Positions 27,316 through 37,650 are shown, counted from the first letter of the stretch. The stretch: 64,000 nucleotides of DNA from Muribaculaceae bacterium (GCA_017621055.1 JAGATX010000023.1:1-64000); one strand, 5' to 3'. Program-made: numbers and translations. The notes: generated by a model from the letters alone, not told the origin.

Positions 27316-27831
27316 ATGGAATCAGTAGGAAGTTTAATCCTGTATTTTATCGTTGCCCTGGCAATGATACTGTTCTCCGTGCTGGCTGTCACTACCCGCA
27401 AGATACTGCGTGCGGCCACATACCTGCTGTTCACCCTTTTTGCCGCCGCCGTAGCCTATTTCATGATGGACTATGAATTTCTGGGCGCCGTGCAGATAGC
27501 GGTGTATGCCGGCGGCATAGTGGTGCTCTTCGTGTTTGCTATCCTGCTCACCAGCAAGCCCGGCGACAATACCGAACGGCTCACCTCGCGCAGCCGCGGC
27601 CTCGGCCTTGTTGCCGCCCTGGCAACTCTCGGCGTTGTGGGCTATGCCTTATTCAGCCGCTGCGAGCTGCTGACGGCCGCAAAGCCCAACATGGAAGCTC
27701 TGGATATGGTCACGATAGGCACCACACTGATGGGCTCCTCGCACGCGCAGTACCTCCTGCCCTTCGAGGCCGTGAGCGTGTTGCTTCTGGCATGTATAAT
27801 CGGTGGCGTTGTCGTCGCCCGCAGACGTTGA
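27316..27831 (+). CDS. nuoJ: NADH-quinone oxidoreductase subunit J
   Basis: A 171-residue five-helix subunit. LGAVQIAVYAGGIVVLFVFAI is the conserved third helix whose pi-bulge couples quinone chemistry to the antiporter modules. The gene ends 10 bases before nuoK starts. Confidence 0.92.
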   Translation: MESVGSLILYFIVALAMILFSVLAVTTRKILRAATYLLFTLFAAAVAYFMMDYEFLGAVQIAVYAGGIVVLFVFAILLTSKPGDNTERLTSRSRGLGLVAALATLGVVGYALFSRCELLTAAKPNMEALDMVTIGTTLMGSSHAQYLLPFEAVSVLLLACIIGGVVVARRR

Positions 27832-27841
27832 CATCAGAATT

Positions 27842-28153
27842 ATGGAAATAACAGCTATATATTACCTTGTTCCCGCGCTGGTCATGTTTGCGTGCGGTGT
27901 CTATGGTTTCATAACACGCAAGAACATGATAGCCATGCTGGTGTCGCTGGAGCTTATGCTCAATGCCGTCGACATCAACTTTGTGGTGTTCAACCGGTAC
28001 CTCTTCCCCGGCGCGTTCGAGGGTATGTTCTTCACCCTCTTCGCAATAGCGATAGCAGCCGCCGAAACGGCCCTCGCTATAGCCATTATAATCAACATTT
28101 TCCGTGCCGAAAAGAACATCGACGTGCGTAACCTTGATAAAATGAAATTCTGA
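27842..28153 (+). CDS. nuoK: NADH-quinone oxidoreductase subunit K
   Basis: A 103-residue three-helix subunit of the MrpC type. ARKNMIAMLVSLELMLNAVDINFV-like sequence (here beginning TRKNMIAML) and the helix-2 and helix-3 glutamates in SLELML and AAAETALAIAI are present, both needed for proton coupling. The start is taken at ATG 27842 (MEITAIYY) because the codons before it belong to the end of nuoJ in another frame. Confidence 0.93.
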   Translation: MEITAIYYLVPALVMFACGVYGFITRKNMIAMLVSLELMLNAVDINFVVFNRYLFPGAFEGMFFTLFAIAIAAAETALAIAIIINIFRAEKNIDVRNLDKMKF

Positions 28154-28158
28154 GCGCT

Positions 28159-30165
28159 ATGGACGTTACAATACCTATTCTTATCCTTGCCATACCGCTG
28201 ACGATGTTCCTTCTCTTAGGCATCGCCGGTTGCAAGATGAGCCACCGCACCGCCGGCATCCTCGGCTGCCTTGGCATGGGCACTGTTCTGGTGCTTGCCT
28301 ATTATACCGCCGCACAGTATTTCTTCAGCGGCAACGAGCTCTTCGGCGCCGACGGCGTGCGCCTTCAGCACATTGTCTTCAACCAGACATGGCTGGAATT
28401 CACGCCCACAATGGCCATAAAGCTCGGTTTCCTTCTCGACCCCATCTCGGCCATGATGCTGGTGGTGATCACAACCATATCGTTTATGGTGCATCTGTAC
28501 AGCATGGGCTATATGCGCGACCACCACGGCGTGTACGAGCACGGGTTCCAGCGTTTCTACGCTTTCCTGTCGCTCTTCAGCTTCTCGATGCTCGGTCTGG
28601 TCGTGGCTACCAATATCTTCCAGATGTACATCTTCTGGGAGCTGGTGGGTGCCTCGTCGTACCTCCTCATCGGCTTCTACTACGTCAAGCCGTCGGCGGT
28701 GTCGGCATCGAAAAAGGCCTTTATCGTCACTCGCTTCGCCGACCTGGGCTTCCTCATCGGTATTCTCATCCTGAGCTACTATGTAGGTAATTTCGATTTC
28801 ATGAACCTGACATCGTCGCCCGTAGCGAGTCTTGCCGAAACGTTCAGTGTTGATATCGCCGCACCGCAGCACATTGCGCAGATCTTCGCCGACAATGCAG
28901 CGCCTGTATTCATGGGCGGCAGCGTGCTCACCTGGGCACTGGTGCTCATCTTCATGGGCGGCATGGGCAAATCGGCAATGATGCCCCTCCACATCTGGCT
29001 TCCCGACGCCATGGAAGGCCCCACGCCTGTGTCGGCACTCATCCACGCCGCAACCATGGTTGTTGCCGGCGTATATCTGGTGGCCCGCCTGTTCCCCCTC
29101 TACCTTATGGAGGACACTGCGCTGGTGATCATCACGGTGGTCGGCGCCATCACGGCGCTGTATGCCGCCATGGTGGCCTGCACACAGCTCGACATCAAGC
29201 GCGTGCTCGCCTTCTCAACCATCTCGCAGATTGCATTCATGATGGTTTCGCTGGGTGTTGCGCGCCCCGAGCATCATGAGGCCCTCGGTTACATGGCTTC
29301 GATGTTCCATCTGTTCACTCACGCCATGTTCAAGGCTCTGCTGTTCCTGTGTGCCGGCGCCATTATCCACGCCATAGGCTCCAACGACTACACCGACATG
29401 CACGGCCTGCGCAAATACATGCCCATCACCCACTGGACGTTCCTCATAGGCTGTCTGGCAATCGCCGGCATCATACCCTTCTCGGGCTTCTTCTCCAAGG
29501 ACGAAATTCTCAGCGCCTGCCTCGGCTACGACTGGGTGGCTTATGTATGGATGTCGCTGGTAGCCGGTCTCACCGCTTTCTATATGTTCCGTCTCTACTT
29601 CCTCATCTTCTGGTGGAAGGAGCACAAAATCCATGAAGGACACCATGCCCCCCACGATCAGGCATGGACCATGAGCCTGCCTCTGATCATCCTCGCCGCC
29701 ATCAGCTGTGTGGCCGGTTTCATACCTTTCGGCGAACTGGTGAGCTGGAACGGACATCCCTACGACTTCATGGCGCACTTCGACTGGAGCGTGGCCGGCA
29801 TAAGCCTCGCTATCGCCGTAGCCGGCATAGCTCTCGCATGGGTGATGTACCGCCGCGAGAACGCACTCCCCGAAAAATTCAGAAATGCCGTGCCGGCACT
29901 GTGGACGTGGTGCTACCACCGCTTCTACTGGGACGAACTCTATATGTTCATCACCCACAAGATTATCTTCGGTGGAATATGCCGTCCGCTGGCATGGTTC
30001 GACCGCAACATCATCGACGGCACCATGGATTCTTTCGCAGCCGTGACAAACAAGGCGTCGGAGGCTATACGCCCGCTGCAGAGCGGCCAGATCCAGATGT
30101 ACGTGTGGTACTATCTCATCGGCGTCCTCGCTCTTGCCGGCATATGCGCCGCATGTATTCTCTGA
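28159..30165 (+). CDS. nuoL: NADH-quinone oxidoreductase subunit L
   Basis: The 668-residue distal antiporter-like proton pump with about 16 helices. FWELVGASSYLLIGFYY contains the helix-5 Glu. GKSAMMPLHIWLPDAMEGPTP and SALIHAATMVVAGVYL hold the pump-site Lys and His residues. The long C-terminal amphipathic helix ending the subunit is present. It starts 5 bases after nuoK. Confidence 0.95.
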   Translation: MDVTIPILILAIPLTMFLLLGIAGCKMSHRTAGILGCLGMGTVLVLAYYTAAQYFFSGNELFGADGVRLQHIVFNQTWLEFTPTMAIKLGFLLDPISAMMLVVITTISFMVHLYSMGYMRDHHGVYEHGFQRFYAFLSLFSFSMLGLVVATNIFQMYIFWELVGASSYLLIGFYYVKPSAVSASKKAFIVTRFADLGFLIGILILSYYVGNFDFMNLTSSPVASLAETFSVDIAAPQHIAQIFADNAAPVFMGGSVLTWALVLIFMGGMGKSAMMPLHIWLPDAMEGPTPVSALIHAATMVVAGVYLVARLFPLYLMEDTALVIITVVGAITALYAAMVACTQLDIKRVLAFSTISQIAFMMVSLGVARPEHHEALGYMASMFHLFTHAMFKALLFLCAGAIIHAIGSNDYTDMHGLRKYMPITHWTFLIGCLAIAGIIPFSGFFSKDEILSACLGYDWVAYVWMSLVAGLTAFYMFRLYFLIFWWKEHKIHEGHHAPHDQAWTMSLPLIILAAISCVAGFIPFGELVSWNGHPYDFMAHFDWSVAGISLAIAVAGIALAWVMYRRENALPEKFRNAVPALWTWCYHRFYWDELYMFITHKIIFGGICRPLAWFDRNIIDGTMDSFAAVTNKASEAIRPLQSGQIQMYVWYYLIGVLALAGICAACIL

Positions 30166-30191
30166 CAATAGCCGACATTGCTTAACAGATT

Positions 30192-31727
30192 ATGAATTTT
30201 GCTATGCTTACAAATCCACTGATATATTTCGTGGTCATCCCGCTGCTGATGCTTGCGGGCATAGGCCTGTGCAACAACCGCAATGTGGGTGCCATCCGTG
30301 CCGTGGCCGTCATAGGATCGCTGGCCCTGCTGACGCTGTCGACTTTCCTGCTTGTCGACTTCCTGGGACAGCGCGCCGCCGGCGCCGATGCCGCCATGCT
30401 CTTTGTCAACGACACCGTGGTATGGTTCGCTCCGCTTAATATCCATCTTGCCATCGGCGTGGACGGCATCTCCGTGGCCATGCTGATGCTCTCGTCGATA
30501 ATACTCTTCACGGGCACCTTCGCCTCGTGGAAAATCGACCAGCCCAAGGAATTCTTCCTCTGGCTCATCCTTCTGTCGACCGGCGTGTTCGGTTTCTTCA
30601 TCTCCATCGACCTGTTCACAATGTTCATGTTCTACGAGGTGGCACTCATCCCGATGTATCTGCTCATCGGCGTGTGGGGCTCGGGCCGCAAGAACTACTC
30701 GGCCATGAAGCTCACGCTGATGCTCATGGGCGGCTCGGCATTCCTGATGCTCGGCCTCATCGGCATCTATTACCACAGCGCAGCCGACGGTAACCTGACA
30801 TGGAACATCCTCACCATCGCCGCCAACGACGCCATCCCGCACGGCTGGCAGAACTTCCTGTTTCCGATGACCTTTGTGGGCTTCGGCGTGCTCGGCGCTA
30901 TGTTTCCCTTTCACACCTGGAGCCCTGACGGCCATGCATCGGCCCCGACAGCGGTATCTATGCTCCATGCCGGTGTGCTGATGAAACTGGGCGGCTACGG
31001 CTGCTTCCGCGTGGCCATCTACCTGATGCCTTACGCCGCCGCAGAACTCAGTTACATCTTCCTTATCCTTACGGGTATCTCGGTGGTCTACGGTGCCTTC
31101 TGCGCGTGTGTGAAGACCGACCTCAAGTATATCAACGCCTATTCGTCGGTAAGCCACTGCGGCCTTGTGCTCTTTGCCATCCTGATGCTCAACACCACAG
31201 CAATGACCGGCGCAATAATGCAGATGCTCTCCCACGGCCTGATGACGGCACTCTTCTTCGCTCTCATCGGCATGATATATGGCCGCACGCACACCCGCGA
31301 AATTACCAAGATGGGCGGCCTGATGAAAATCATGCCGTTCCTCGGTGTCTGCTACGTCATCGCCGGTATGGCATCGCTCGGTCTTCCCGGCCTGTCGGGC
31401 TTCGTATCGGAGATGACAATCTTCGTAGGTTCGTTCATGCACGCCGATATGTTCCACCGCGTGTTCACAATCGTGGCATGCTGCTCGATAGTCATCACGG
31501 CAGTGTATATCCTGCGTGTTGTGGGCAAGCTCCTGTTCGGTCCCGTCTACGACGAGCATCATCTTTCGCTCACCGACGCAGAGTGGTGGGAACGTCTGTC
31601 GACAGTCACTCTCATCATCGCCGTGGCTGCCATAGGCTGCTTCCCCAACTTCTTTGTGGATTTGATTAACAAAACCTTCACTCCCGAAATCTTCTCGGTA
31701 TTGGGAATGACCAGCACAGCACTCTAA
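30192..31727 (+). CDS. nuoM: NADH-quinone oxidoreductase subunit M
   Basis: The 511-residue middle antiporter-like subunit. MFMFYEVALIPMYLLIGVWG carries the helix-5 Glu, and FPFHTWSPDGHASAPTAVSM plus the AGVLMKLGGYG helix match the NuoM/NDH-4 pattern. Each antiporter-like subunit is thought to move one proton per cycle. It lies 26 bases after nuoL and 4 before nuoN. Confidence 0.95.
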   Translation: MNFAMLTNPLIYFVVIPLLMLAGIGLCNNRNVGAIRAVAVIGSLALLTLSTFLLVDFLGQRAAGADAAMLFVNDTVVWFAPLNIHLAIGVDGISVAMLMLSSIILFTGTFASWKIDQPKEFFLWLILLSTGVFGFFISIDLFTMFMFYEVALIPMYLLIGVWGSGRKNYSAMKLTLMLMGGSAFLMLGLIGIYYHSAADGNLTWNILTIAANDAIPHGWQNFLFPMTFVGFGVLGAMFPFHTWSPDGHASAPTAVSMLHAGVLMKLGGYGCFRVAIYLMPYAAAELSYIFLILTGISVVYGAFCACVKTDLKYINAYSSVSHCGLVLFAILMLNTTAMTGAIMQMLSHGLMTALFFALIGMIYGRTHTREITKMGGLMKIMPFLGVCYVIAGMASLGLPGLSGFVSEMTIFVGSFMHADMFHRVFTIVACCSIVITAVYILRVVGKLLFGPVYDEHHLSLTDAEWWERLSTVTLIIAVAAIGCFPNFFVDLINKTFTPEIFSVLGMTSTAL

Positions 31728-31731
31728 AGCT

Positions 31732-33225
31732 ATGGAAATAGTAAATATGGATTACACCCAGTTCCTGGCGATGAAACAGGAAATAGGGCTTCTGATAGTT
31801 TTCATTGTAGTATTTCTCTACGACACTTTCCTGCCGGCAAAGAGTCAGAAAGCCCTTCCGGGGCTGACGGCTGTGCTGATGCTGATATTGACGGTATGCG
31901 GCATCGTGTTCGAGGCCGTTGCGCCCGAGACCCTCAGCAAGACGGCTTTCGCCGGAATGTATGTTTCCACCCCGGTGATAGCTGCGCTCAAGACCATCCT
32001 CAACGTGGGCGTGGTGATAGTACTCATACAGAGTGTGAACTGGGCAAACAGCTCGTTCATGGCCATGCGCCGCGGCGAGTTCTATGAGCTCCTGCTCGTT
32101 ACTCTCTTCGGCATGTATCTCATGGTGTCGGCACGTCACTTCCTGCTCTTTGTCATTGGTCTGGAAAGCGCCTCGCTGCCCCTCGCCGCTATGGTAGCCC
32201 TCGACAAGAACCGCTATGAAAGCCACGAGGCCGCCGTGAAATACATCCTCACGGCCGTGTTCTCCTCAGCAATATTCATGCTGGGCCTGAGCTTTGTCTA
32301 CGGCCTTACCGGCTCGCTGTATTTCAACGATATTTATGCCGCACTGACGGGCGCGGGCGTGAACATGATGCTCATAGTAGCCCTTGCCGCCGTGGTTTCC
32401 GGTGTAGGTTTCAAACTATCGCTCGTACCCTTCCATCTGTGGACCGCCGACGTTTATCAGGGTGCTCCAACAAGTGTGACATCCTACCTCAGTGTCATTT
32501 CCAAGGGTGCCGCAGCTTTTGCCTTCCTGGTAATCCTCGTCCAGGCATTCGGCATGCTCTATGCCCAGCTCTGGGAGTGGATGCTCTATGCGCTGATCAT
32601 TCTCACCATCACCGTGGGTAACCTCTTCGCCATCCGCCAGAAGAACATGAAGCGCTTCCTGGCCTTCTCGTCGGTGTCGCAGGCCGGTTACATCATGCTC
32701 GGCGTAATCTCCGACGGCGCTCCCGTGGCAACCGCGGCAATGATGTTCTACATTCTTGTATACATCTTCTCCAACCTGGCAGCCTTCGGCGTTATCGGCG
32801 CCATCGAGCGTGCTTCCGGCAAACTGTCGATGGACGACTACCGCGGACTCTACCGCACCAATCCGCGTCTGTCGGTGGCCATGATGCTGGCAATGTTCTC
32901 GCTGGCCGGTATACCTCCGTTCGCCGGCTTCTTCTCGAAGTTCTTCATCTTCACCGGCGCCCTGTCGGCTCCCGGCGTAGGCACGGCAATGTACGTTCTC
33001 GTGCTGATAGCGTTGATCAACACAATCGTGTCGCTCTACTACTATCTGCTGGTTGTGAAAGCCATGTTCATCGCCGACGATCAGTGCGTCATCGAGCCCT
33101 TCCGCAGCTCCGCTTCCGAGCGCCTCGGCCTCTGGATAACCGTTGCAGGCATCATCGGTCTCGGCATAGCAAGCTGGTTCTTCTCCGAACTCAACGTCCT
33201 CACAGCAACCTATCCGCTGATTTAA
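31732..33225 (+). CDS. nuoN: NADH-quinone oxidoreductase subunit N
   Basis: The 497-residue proximal antiporter-like subunit and last gene of the operon. IGLESASLPLAAMVALDKNR and SLVPFHLWTADVYQGAPTSVT are diagnostic of NuoN, as is AFSSVSQAGYIMLG. A canonical hairpin terminator lies 20 bases after the stop. Confidence 0.95.
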   Translation: MEIVNMDYTQFLAMKQEIGLLIVFIVVFLYDTFLPAKSQKALPGLTAVLMLILTVCGIVFEAVAPETLSKTAFAGMYVSTPVIAALKTILNVGVVIVLIQSVNWANSSFMAMRRGEFYELLLVTLFGMYLMVSARHFLLFVIGLESASLPLAAMVALDKNRYESHEAAVKYILTAVFSSAIFMLGLSFVYGLTGSLYFNDIYAALTGAGVNMMLIVALAAVVSGVGFKLSLVPFHLWTADVYQGAPTSVTSYLSVISKGAAAFAFLVILVQAFGMLYAQLWEWMLYALIILTITVGNLFAIRQKNMKRFLAFSSVSQAGYIMLGVISDGAPVATAAMMFYILVYIFSNLAAFGVIGAIERASGKLSMDDYRGLYRTNPRLSVAMMLAMFSLAGIPPFAGFFSKFFIFTGALSAPGVGTAMYVLVLIALINTIVSLYYYLLVVKAMFIADDQCVIEPFRSSASERLGLWITVAGIIGLGIASWFFSELNVLTATYPLI

Positions 33226-33244
33226 CATCCGACCATATATTCTG

Positions 33245-33283
33245 AAAGTGCCGGCCAACCCCGCGTTGACCGGCACTTTTTCT
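33245..33283 (+). terminator. Terminator of the nuo-atp operon
   Basis: AAAGTGCCGG (33245-33254) pairs with CCGGCACTTT (33270-33279), extended inside by CAAC with GTTG, and is followed by TTTTTCTG. This is a standard intrinsic terminator directly after nuoN. Confidence 0.88.
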
Positions 33284-33524
33284 GTATCTGTGTTAATACA
33301 GACGGAAGGTATTTGAACAATATCACATGTGGAAAGAAGTCGGGAAACTGTATAGTTTTCGGAGAATATGACGAGGGAGGAATACGGAGCATGTGGCGGC
33401 GGGGAAGGCAAGCGGATGATATGGACGGGGAGAGCCCGGCGAGAGGAAATCGCCTTGCTGTGAAAAGGGAAGGGGTTGTTTGCTATCATTTGCCGGGGCT
33501 GTATTGCCCGTGGGGAAAAGGGAT
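33284..33524. other. Intergenic spacer with no convincing gene
   Basis: Between the two terminators there is about 240 bases. An 88-codon frame (33313-33579) reads Gly/Arg-rich sequence and crosses the opposing terminator, so it is judged non-coding. No promoter with TAnnTTTG or RNA gene was recognised. Confidence 0.5.
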
Positions 33525-33563
33525 GAAAAAAGCAGGCCGGAAACGCGGGGGCTCCGGCCTGCT
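33525..33563 (-). terminator. Terminator of the M13 peptidase gene
   Basis: AGCAGGCCGG (33531-33540) pairs with CCGGCCTGCT (33554-33563). On the minus strand the stem is followed by six T. It lies 20 bases past the peptidase stop. Confidence 0.88.
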
Positions 33564-33582
33564 GGCTATGGAAATGTGATGT

Positions 33583-35613
33583 TTACCAGATGATTACGCG
33601 CTCCTGCTCGGGGAGGTACATGGCGTCGTCCTCGGTGATGTTGAAGGCTTCGAAGAAGGGAGCTATGTTGCGCAGGGTGGCGTTCACGCGCCAGCGGCCC
33701 AGCGAATGGGGGTCGGTGAGAGTGCGCTGCAGCACTTCCTCGTCGCGGATATTTCCGGCCCATACGTTGGCGTAGGCGAGATAGAAGCGCTGGTCGGGAG
33801 TGAAGCCGTCGATAACGGGAGCTTCGGCACCGCCGAGCGAGTTGAGGTATGCGGTGCGGGCCACACGGAGACCGCCTTGGTCTGCAATGTTCTCGCCGAG
33901 GGTGAGATGGCCGTTGGCATGTACGCCGGGAGCAACTTCCACGCTGTCGAACTGGGCGGCGAGGCGTTCGGCCAGGGCGTTGAAAGCCTCGGCGTCGGCA
34001 TCCGTCCACCAGTTTGCGAAATTACCGTCCTTGTCGAACTGGCGACCCTGGTCGTCGAAGCCGTGGGTCATTTCATGACCTATGACAACACCGATAGCGC
34101 CGTAGTTCACGGCATCGTCGGCTGTGGGGTCGAAGAAAGGCGGCTGGAGAATGCCGGCGGGGAAGCATATCTCGTTGGTGGTGGGATTGTAGTAAGCGTT
34201 GACCGTCTGGGGCGACATGTGCCAGCGTGTGCGGTCAACGGGTTTGCCGTAATCCTGAAGGTAATAGTTGTTGTTGAAGATTATGGCCTCCTTGATGTTC
34301 TGCCAGTAGGGCTTTGTGGGGTCGACGGTGAGGGCCGAATAGTCGCGCCAGGTGTCGGGATAGCCGATTTTTACAGTGAAGGCATCGAGTTTCTCGTGTG
34401 CGCGGGCCTTTGTGGTGTCGCTCATCCATGTGAGGTTGTCGATGTGCTGGCCGAGAGCCGTCTGGAGGTTGCCCACGAGCGCGAGCATCTTCTGCTTGCT
34501 TTCTTCGGGGAAGTAGCGCTGAACATAGAGTTCGCCGAGGGCTTCGCCGAGAATGCCGTTAGGCACGGCGAGGGCACGTTTCCAGCGGGGCTGCTGTTCC
34601 TGGACGCCGCTGAGAACCTTGTTGAGCTCGAAATTGGCGTTCACAAAGTCGTCGCTGAGGTAGTTGCTGGCGCTGGAGAGGTAGCTGGCGGCCATGTAGT
34701 CGCGGAGCTGCTGTTCCGGGGCGGTGGCGAGGACTTCCGATACGAGGGCATAGTATTCCGGCTGTCCTACCACGACGGTATCGACCTCAGTGTCGAGGCC
34801 CTGAAGGCGGAAATACTCGGGCAGGTTGATGTTGGGGTATTGCTGCACCAGCTGAGCTGTTGCCGTGGGGTTGTACTGTGCGGCGATGTCGCGCTGCTGT
34901 GTGCGAGTCATATGCTTTTCGGCCAGACGGGTCTCGATAGCCATGGTGTTGGCGGCGAGGCGGTCGGCGTCGGCCTCGCTGTATCCGGCGAGGGTAGCTA
35001 TGGTCTTGAGATAGGTGATGTAAGCCTGGCGGACGGCGGCGGCACGCTCGGTATTGTCGAGGTAATAGTCGCGGTCGCCGAGACCGAGGCCGCCCTGACC
35101 CCAGTACATGGTGTTCATGTTGCTGTTTGCGAGGTCGGCTTCCACGCCGGTGCCGAAGAACACATCAAGACCGGGCATCGTTGCCATGAGAGCTACGATG
35201 GTATCGCGGCCGGCATTGTTGATGATGGCGAGGTCTTCGAGCACTGGAGCGGCACCCTCGTTGTTGAGGCGCACGCTGTCCATGCCCATGGCGTACATGT
35301 TTGCGATTTTGTAGGCGTTGGTGCCGGGTTCGGCAGTTTCGGGGTCGAGGCTGTCGACGAGGTTACGCACCTGGTTCCGGCTGTTTTCGGCGAGGGCGTC
35401 GAAAGTGCCGTAGCGCGAGAATTCGTCGGGCAGAGGATGGGCTTTCATCCATCCGCCGCAAGCATAATCGTAGAAGTCGGCACCGGGGGCTACCAGAGTG
35501 TCGAGGTTTGCCGTGTCGATGCCGTGAGGCTTGGCCTCGCTACGGCTGCAGGCGCCGTAGATACAGCCGGCGCCGACGGCAGCGCACAAAATGCTGAAGG
35601 TTTTCAATGTCAT
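33583..35613 (-). CDS. pepO: M13-family (neprilysin/PepO-like) metallopeptidase, probable lipoprotein
   Basis: A 676-residue zinc endopeptidase of the M13 family. The motif HEMTH (513-517) with GENIADQGG downstream supplies the three zinc ligands and catalytic Glu. NAYYNP (472-477) is the substrate-backbone motif, and the chain ends in Trp as in other members. The N-terminus is a signal sequence with Cys22 in a loose Bacteroidetes lipobox (GAC|SRSE), so the enzyme is probably anchored in the envelope facing the periplasm or surface, degrading peptides. Confidence 0.9.
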   Translation of the reverse strand: MTLKTFSILCAAVGAGCIYGACSRSEAKPHGIDTANLDTLVAPGADFYDYACGGWMKAHPLPDEFSRYGTFDALAENSRNQVRNLVDSLDPETAEPGTNAYKIANMYAMGMDSVRLNNEGAAPVLEDLAIINNAGRDTIVALMATMPGLDVFFGTGVEADLANSNMNTMYWGQGGLGLGDRDYYLDNTERAAAVRQAYITYLKTIATLAGYSEADADRLAANTMAIETRLAEKHMTRTQQRDIAAQYNPTATAQLVQQYPNINLPEYFRLQGLDTEVDTVVVGQPEYYALVSEVLATAPEQQLRDYMAASYLSSASNYLSDDFVNANFELNKVLSGVQEQQPRWKRALAVPNGILGEALGELYVQRYFPEESKQKMLALVGNLQTALGQHIDNLTWMSDTTKARAHEKLDAFTVKIGYPDTWRDYSALTVDPTKPYWQNIKEAIIFNNNYYLQDYGKPVDRTRWHMSPQTVNAYYNPTTNEICFPAGILQPPFFDPTADDAVNYGAIGVVIGHEMTHGFDDQGRQFDKDGNFANWWTDADAEAFNALAERLAAQFDSVEVAPGVHANGHLTLGENIADQGGLRVARTAYLNSLGGAEAPVIDGFTPDQRFYLAYANVWAGNIRDEEVLQRTLTDPHSLGRWRVNATLRNIAPFFEAFNITEDDAMYLPEQERVIIW

Positions 35614-35637
35614 GTCAATATATTTATTGGTTGTACA

Positions 35638-37650
35638 TTATTGTTGACCGTATTTCTGCTTGAGCTCGTCGAGCTCCATCTGCGCCAGTTCCCAAAGGCT
35701 CATGGCGTTGTCCACGGCTTTCGAGGCATCGGCATGGGCGGTGTAGAGCTGCGGGTCTGCATTGCCGGCGGCGAGCTGCGCCTCTATTTCCGCAACTTTG
35801 GCCTCGGCGGCGCTGACGCCGGCCTCGGCGTCCTCCACTTTCTTAGCGGCGCGTCGCAGGGCCTTGTCGCGTTCGCGCTGCTCCGCATACGTCAGTTTCT
35901 GCGGGGCTGCCGGCGGCGCTGTGGCTGTCGAGACGTTTGCCGGGGCTTTTTTCGTAGTTTCTTTGTCGGACGAGGAGGCCGCGGGCGTCGATTTTGCGTT
36001 TTTGCTGACAGCGGGCGCTGACGCTTCGAGTTCGCGCAGCGACGCCATCTTCTTTTTTTCAAGAAATTCGTAGATACCGCCGAGGCACTCGCGCACTTTG
36101 CCTCCGCCGAACTCATAGACCTTCTCAACGAGGCCGTCGAGGAACTCGCGGTCGTGGCTCACCACTATCACCGTGCCGTCGAAGTCCTTGATAGCCTGTT
36201 TGAGGATGTCTTTGGTCTTCATGTCGAGGTGGTTTGTGGGTTCGTCGAGGATGAGGAGGTTCACGGGTTCGAGGAGCAGGCGTATCATAGCCAGGCGTGT
36301 CTTTTCACCGCCCGAGAGGACTTTCACCTTCTTGTCGGATGCCTCGCCGCCGAACATGAAGGCGCCGAGGATGTCGCGTATCTTCACGCGGATGTCGCCG
36401 ACGGCCACGCGGTCGATGGTATCGAACACCGTGACCTCGCCGTCGAGGAGTTGTGCCTGGTTCTGGGCAAAGTATCCTATCTTTACGTTGTGGCCTATGC
36501 GTAGGGTGCCGGTATAGGGTATCTCACCCATTATGCACTTTACAAGTGTGGACTTGCCTTCGCCGTTTTTGCCGACAAAGGCCACTTTTTCGCCGCGTTT
36601 GAGGGTGAATGTGGCATGGTCGAAGACCTGATGGTCGCCATAGGCTTTGCCCACGTTGTCGACAATGAGCGGGAAGTCGCCGGAGCGCGGTGCCGGCGGA
36701 AATTTGAGGCTGAGGTGAGAGGTATCGACCTCGTCGACTTCTATGCGCTCGATTTTTGCCAGCTGTTTTATTCGGCTCTGTACCTGCACGCTCTTAGTGG
36801 CCTTGTAGCGGAAGCGCTCGATGAATTCCTCGGTGTCGGCAATCTGTTTCTGCTGGTTGCGGTATGCGCGCATCTGCTGTTCGAGGCGTTCGGCCCGCAG
36901 GGCCACGAACTTCGAGTAATTCACGGCATAATCATAGATTTTGCCCATGGTAATCTCGATGGTCCTGTTGGTGACGTTGTCGATAAACGCGCGGTCGTGG
37001 CTTACCAGCACAACGGCTTTCGACTTAGTGATGAGGAAATTCTCGAGCCATTGTATGGACTCTATATCGAGGTGGTTGGTAGGCTCGTCGAGCAGGAGCA
37101 CATCCGGGTGCTGCAGCAGGATTTTTGCCAGTTCTATTCTCATGCGCCATCCACCGGAGAACTCTGAGGTGGGGCGGCTGAAATCGGAGCGTTCGAAACC
37201 GAGACCGATTAGGGTCTTTTCGAGGTCGGCCTCGCAGTTTTCGCTTTCCTCCATGGCGAGGCGGTCGGTGAGTGAGCTGACGCGGTCGATGAGGGCGTGA
37301 TAACTCTCGGAGTCGTAGTCTGTCCGTGCGGCCAGCTCGTCGGTTAGAGAGTCCAGGCGCTTGCGCAGTTCGCCGATGTGGGCAAATACTTTGCGGACCT
37401 CGTCGGCCACGGTGGTGCTGTCGGCCAGCACCATCTGCTGGGGGAGATAGCCTACGGTCACACCCTCGGGGATAGCCACATTGCCGCCGGTGGGCTTCTG
37501 CAGGCCGGCTATGATTTTGAGCATGGTGCTCTTGCCGGCGCCGTTTTTGCCCACGAGCGCTATTTTGTCCTTGGGGTTGATTACATAATTGATGTTGTCG
37601 AAAAGGAGCTGTGACGAGAACTCCACCGACAGGTTATTGATTGAAATCAT
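35638..37650 (-). CDS. ABC-F family ATPase (Uup/EttA-like)
   Basis: A 670-residue soluble protein with two ABC domains. Walker A sites are GKNGAGKST (34-42) and GKNGEGKST, signatures SGGWRMRI and LSGGEKTRL, and Walker B LLLDEPTNHLD and LILDEPTNHLD. The linker between domains is charged, and a coiled-coil C-terminal extension after an Ala/Pro-rich stretch (about 540-600) resembles Uup-type members. ABC-F proteins act on the ribosome E site or on branched DNA, not in transport. Adjacent to none of its partners; it has its own promoter. Confidence 0.92.
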   Translation of the reverse strand: MISINNLSVEFSSQLLFDNINYVINPKDKIALVGKNGAGKSTMLKIIAGLQKPTGGNVAIPEGVTVGYLPQQMVLADSTTVADEVRKVFAHIGELRKRLDSLTDELAARTDYDSESYHALIDRVSSLTDRLAMEESENCEADLEKTLIGLGFERSDFSRPTSEFSGGWRMRIELAKILLQHPDVLLLDEPTNHLDIESIQWLENFLITKSKAVVLVSHDRAFIDNVTNRTIEITMGKIYDYAVNYSKFVALRAERLEQQMRAYRNQQKQIADTEEFIERFRYKATKSVQVQSRIKQLAKIERIEVDEVDTSHLSLKFPPAPRSGDFPLIVDNVGKAYGDHQVFDHATFTLKRGEKVAFVGKNGEGKSTLVKCIMGEIPYTGTLRIGHNVKIGYFAQNQAQLLDGEVTVFDTIDRVAVGDIRVKIRDILGAFMFGGEASDKKVKVLSGGEKTRLAMIRLLLEPVNLLILDEPTNHLDMKTKDILKQAIKDFDGTVIVVSHDREFLDGLVEKVYEFGGGKVRECLGGIYEFLEKKKMASLRELEASAPAVSKNAKSTPAASSSDKETTKKAPANVSTATAPPAAPQKLTYAEQRERDKALRRAAKKVEDAEAGVSAAEAKVAEIEAQLAAGNADPQLYTAHADASKAVDNAMSLWELAQMELDELKQKYGQQ

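Noticed and set aside
33313..33579. 88-codon frame after the nuo-atp operon
   Set aside because: Gly/Arg-rich, no recognisable domain, and it runs through the opposing terminator of the peptidase gene.
33706..36021. 771-codon open frame opposite the M13 peptidase and the end of the ABC-F gene
   Set aside because: It is antisense to well-supported genes with complete motifs, crosses a gene border, and its Val/Gly/His-rich composition is typical of a mirror frame in GC-rich DNA.
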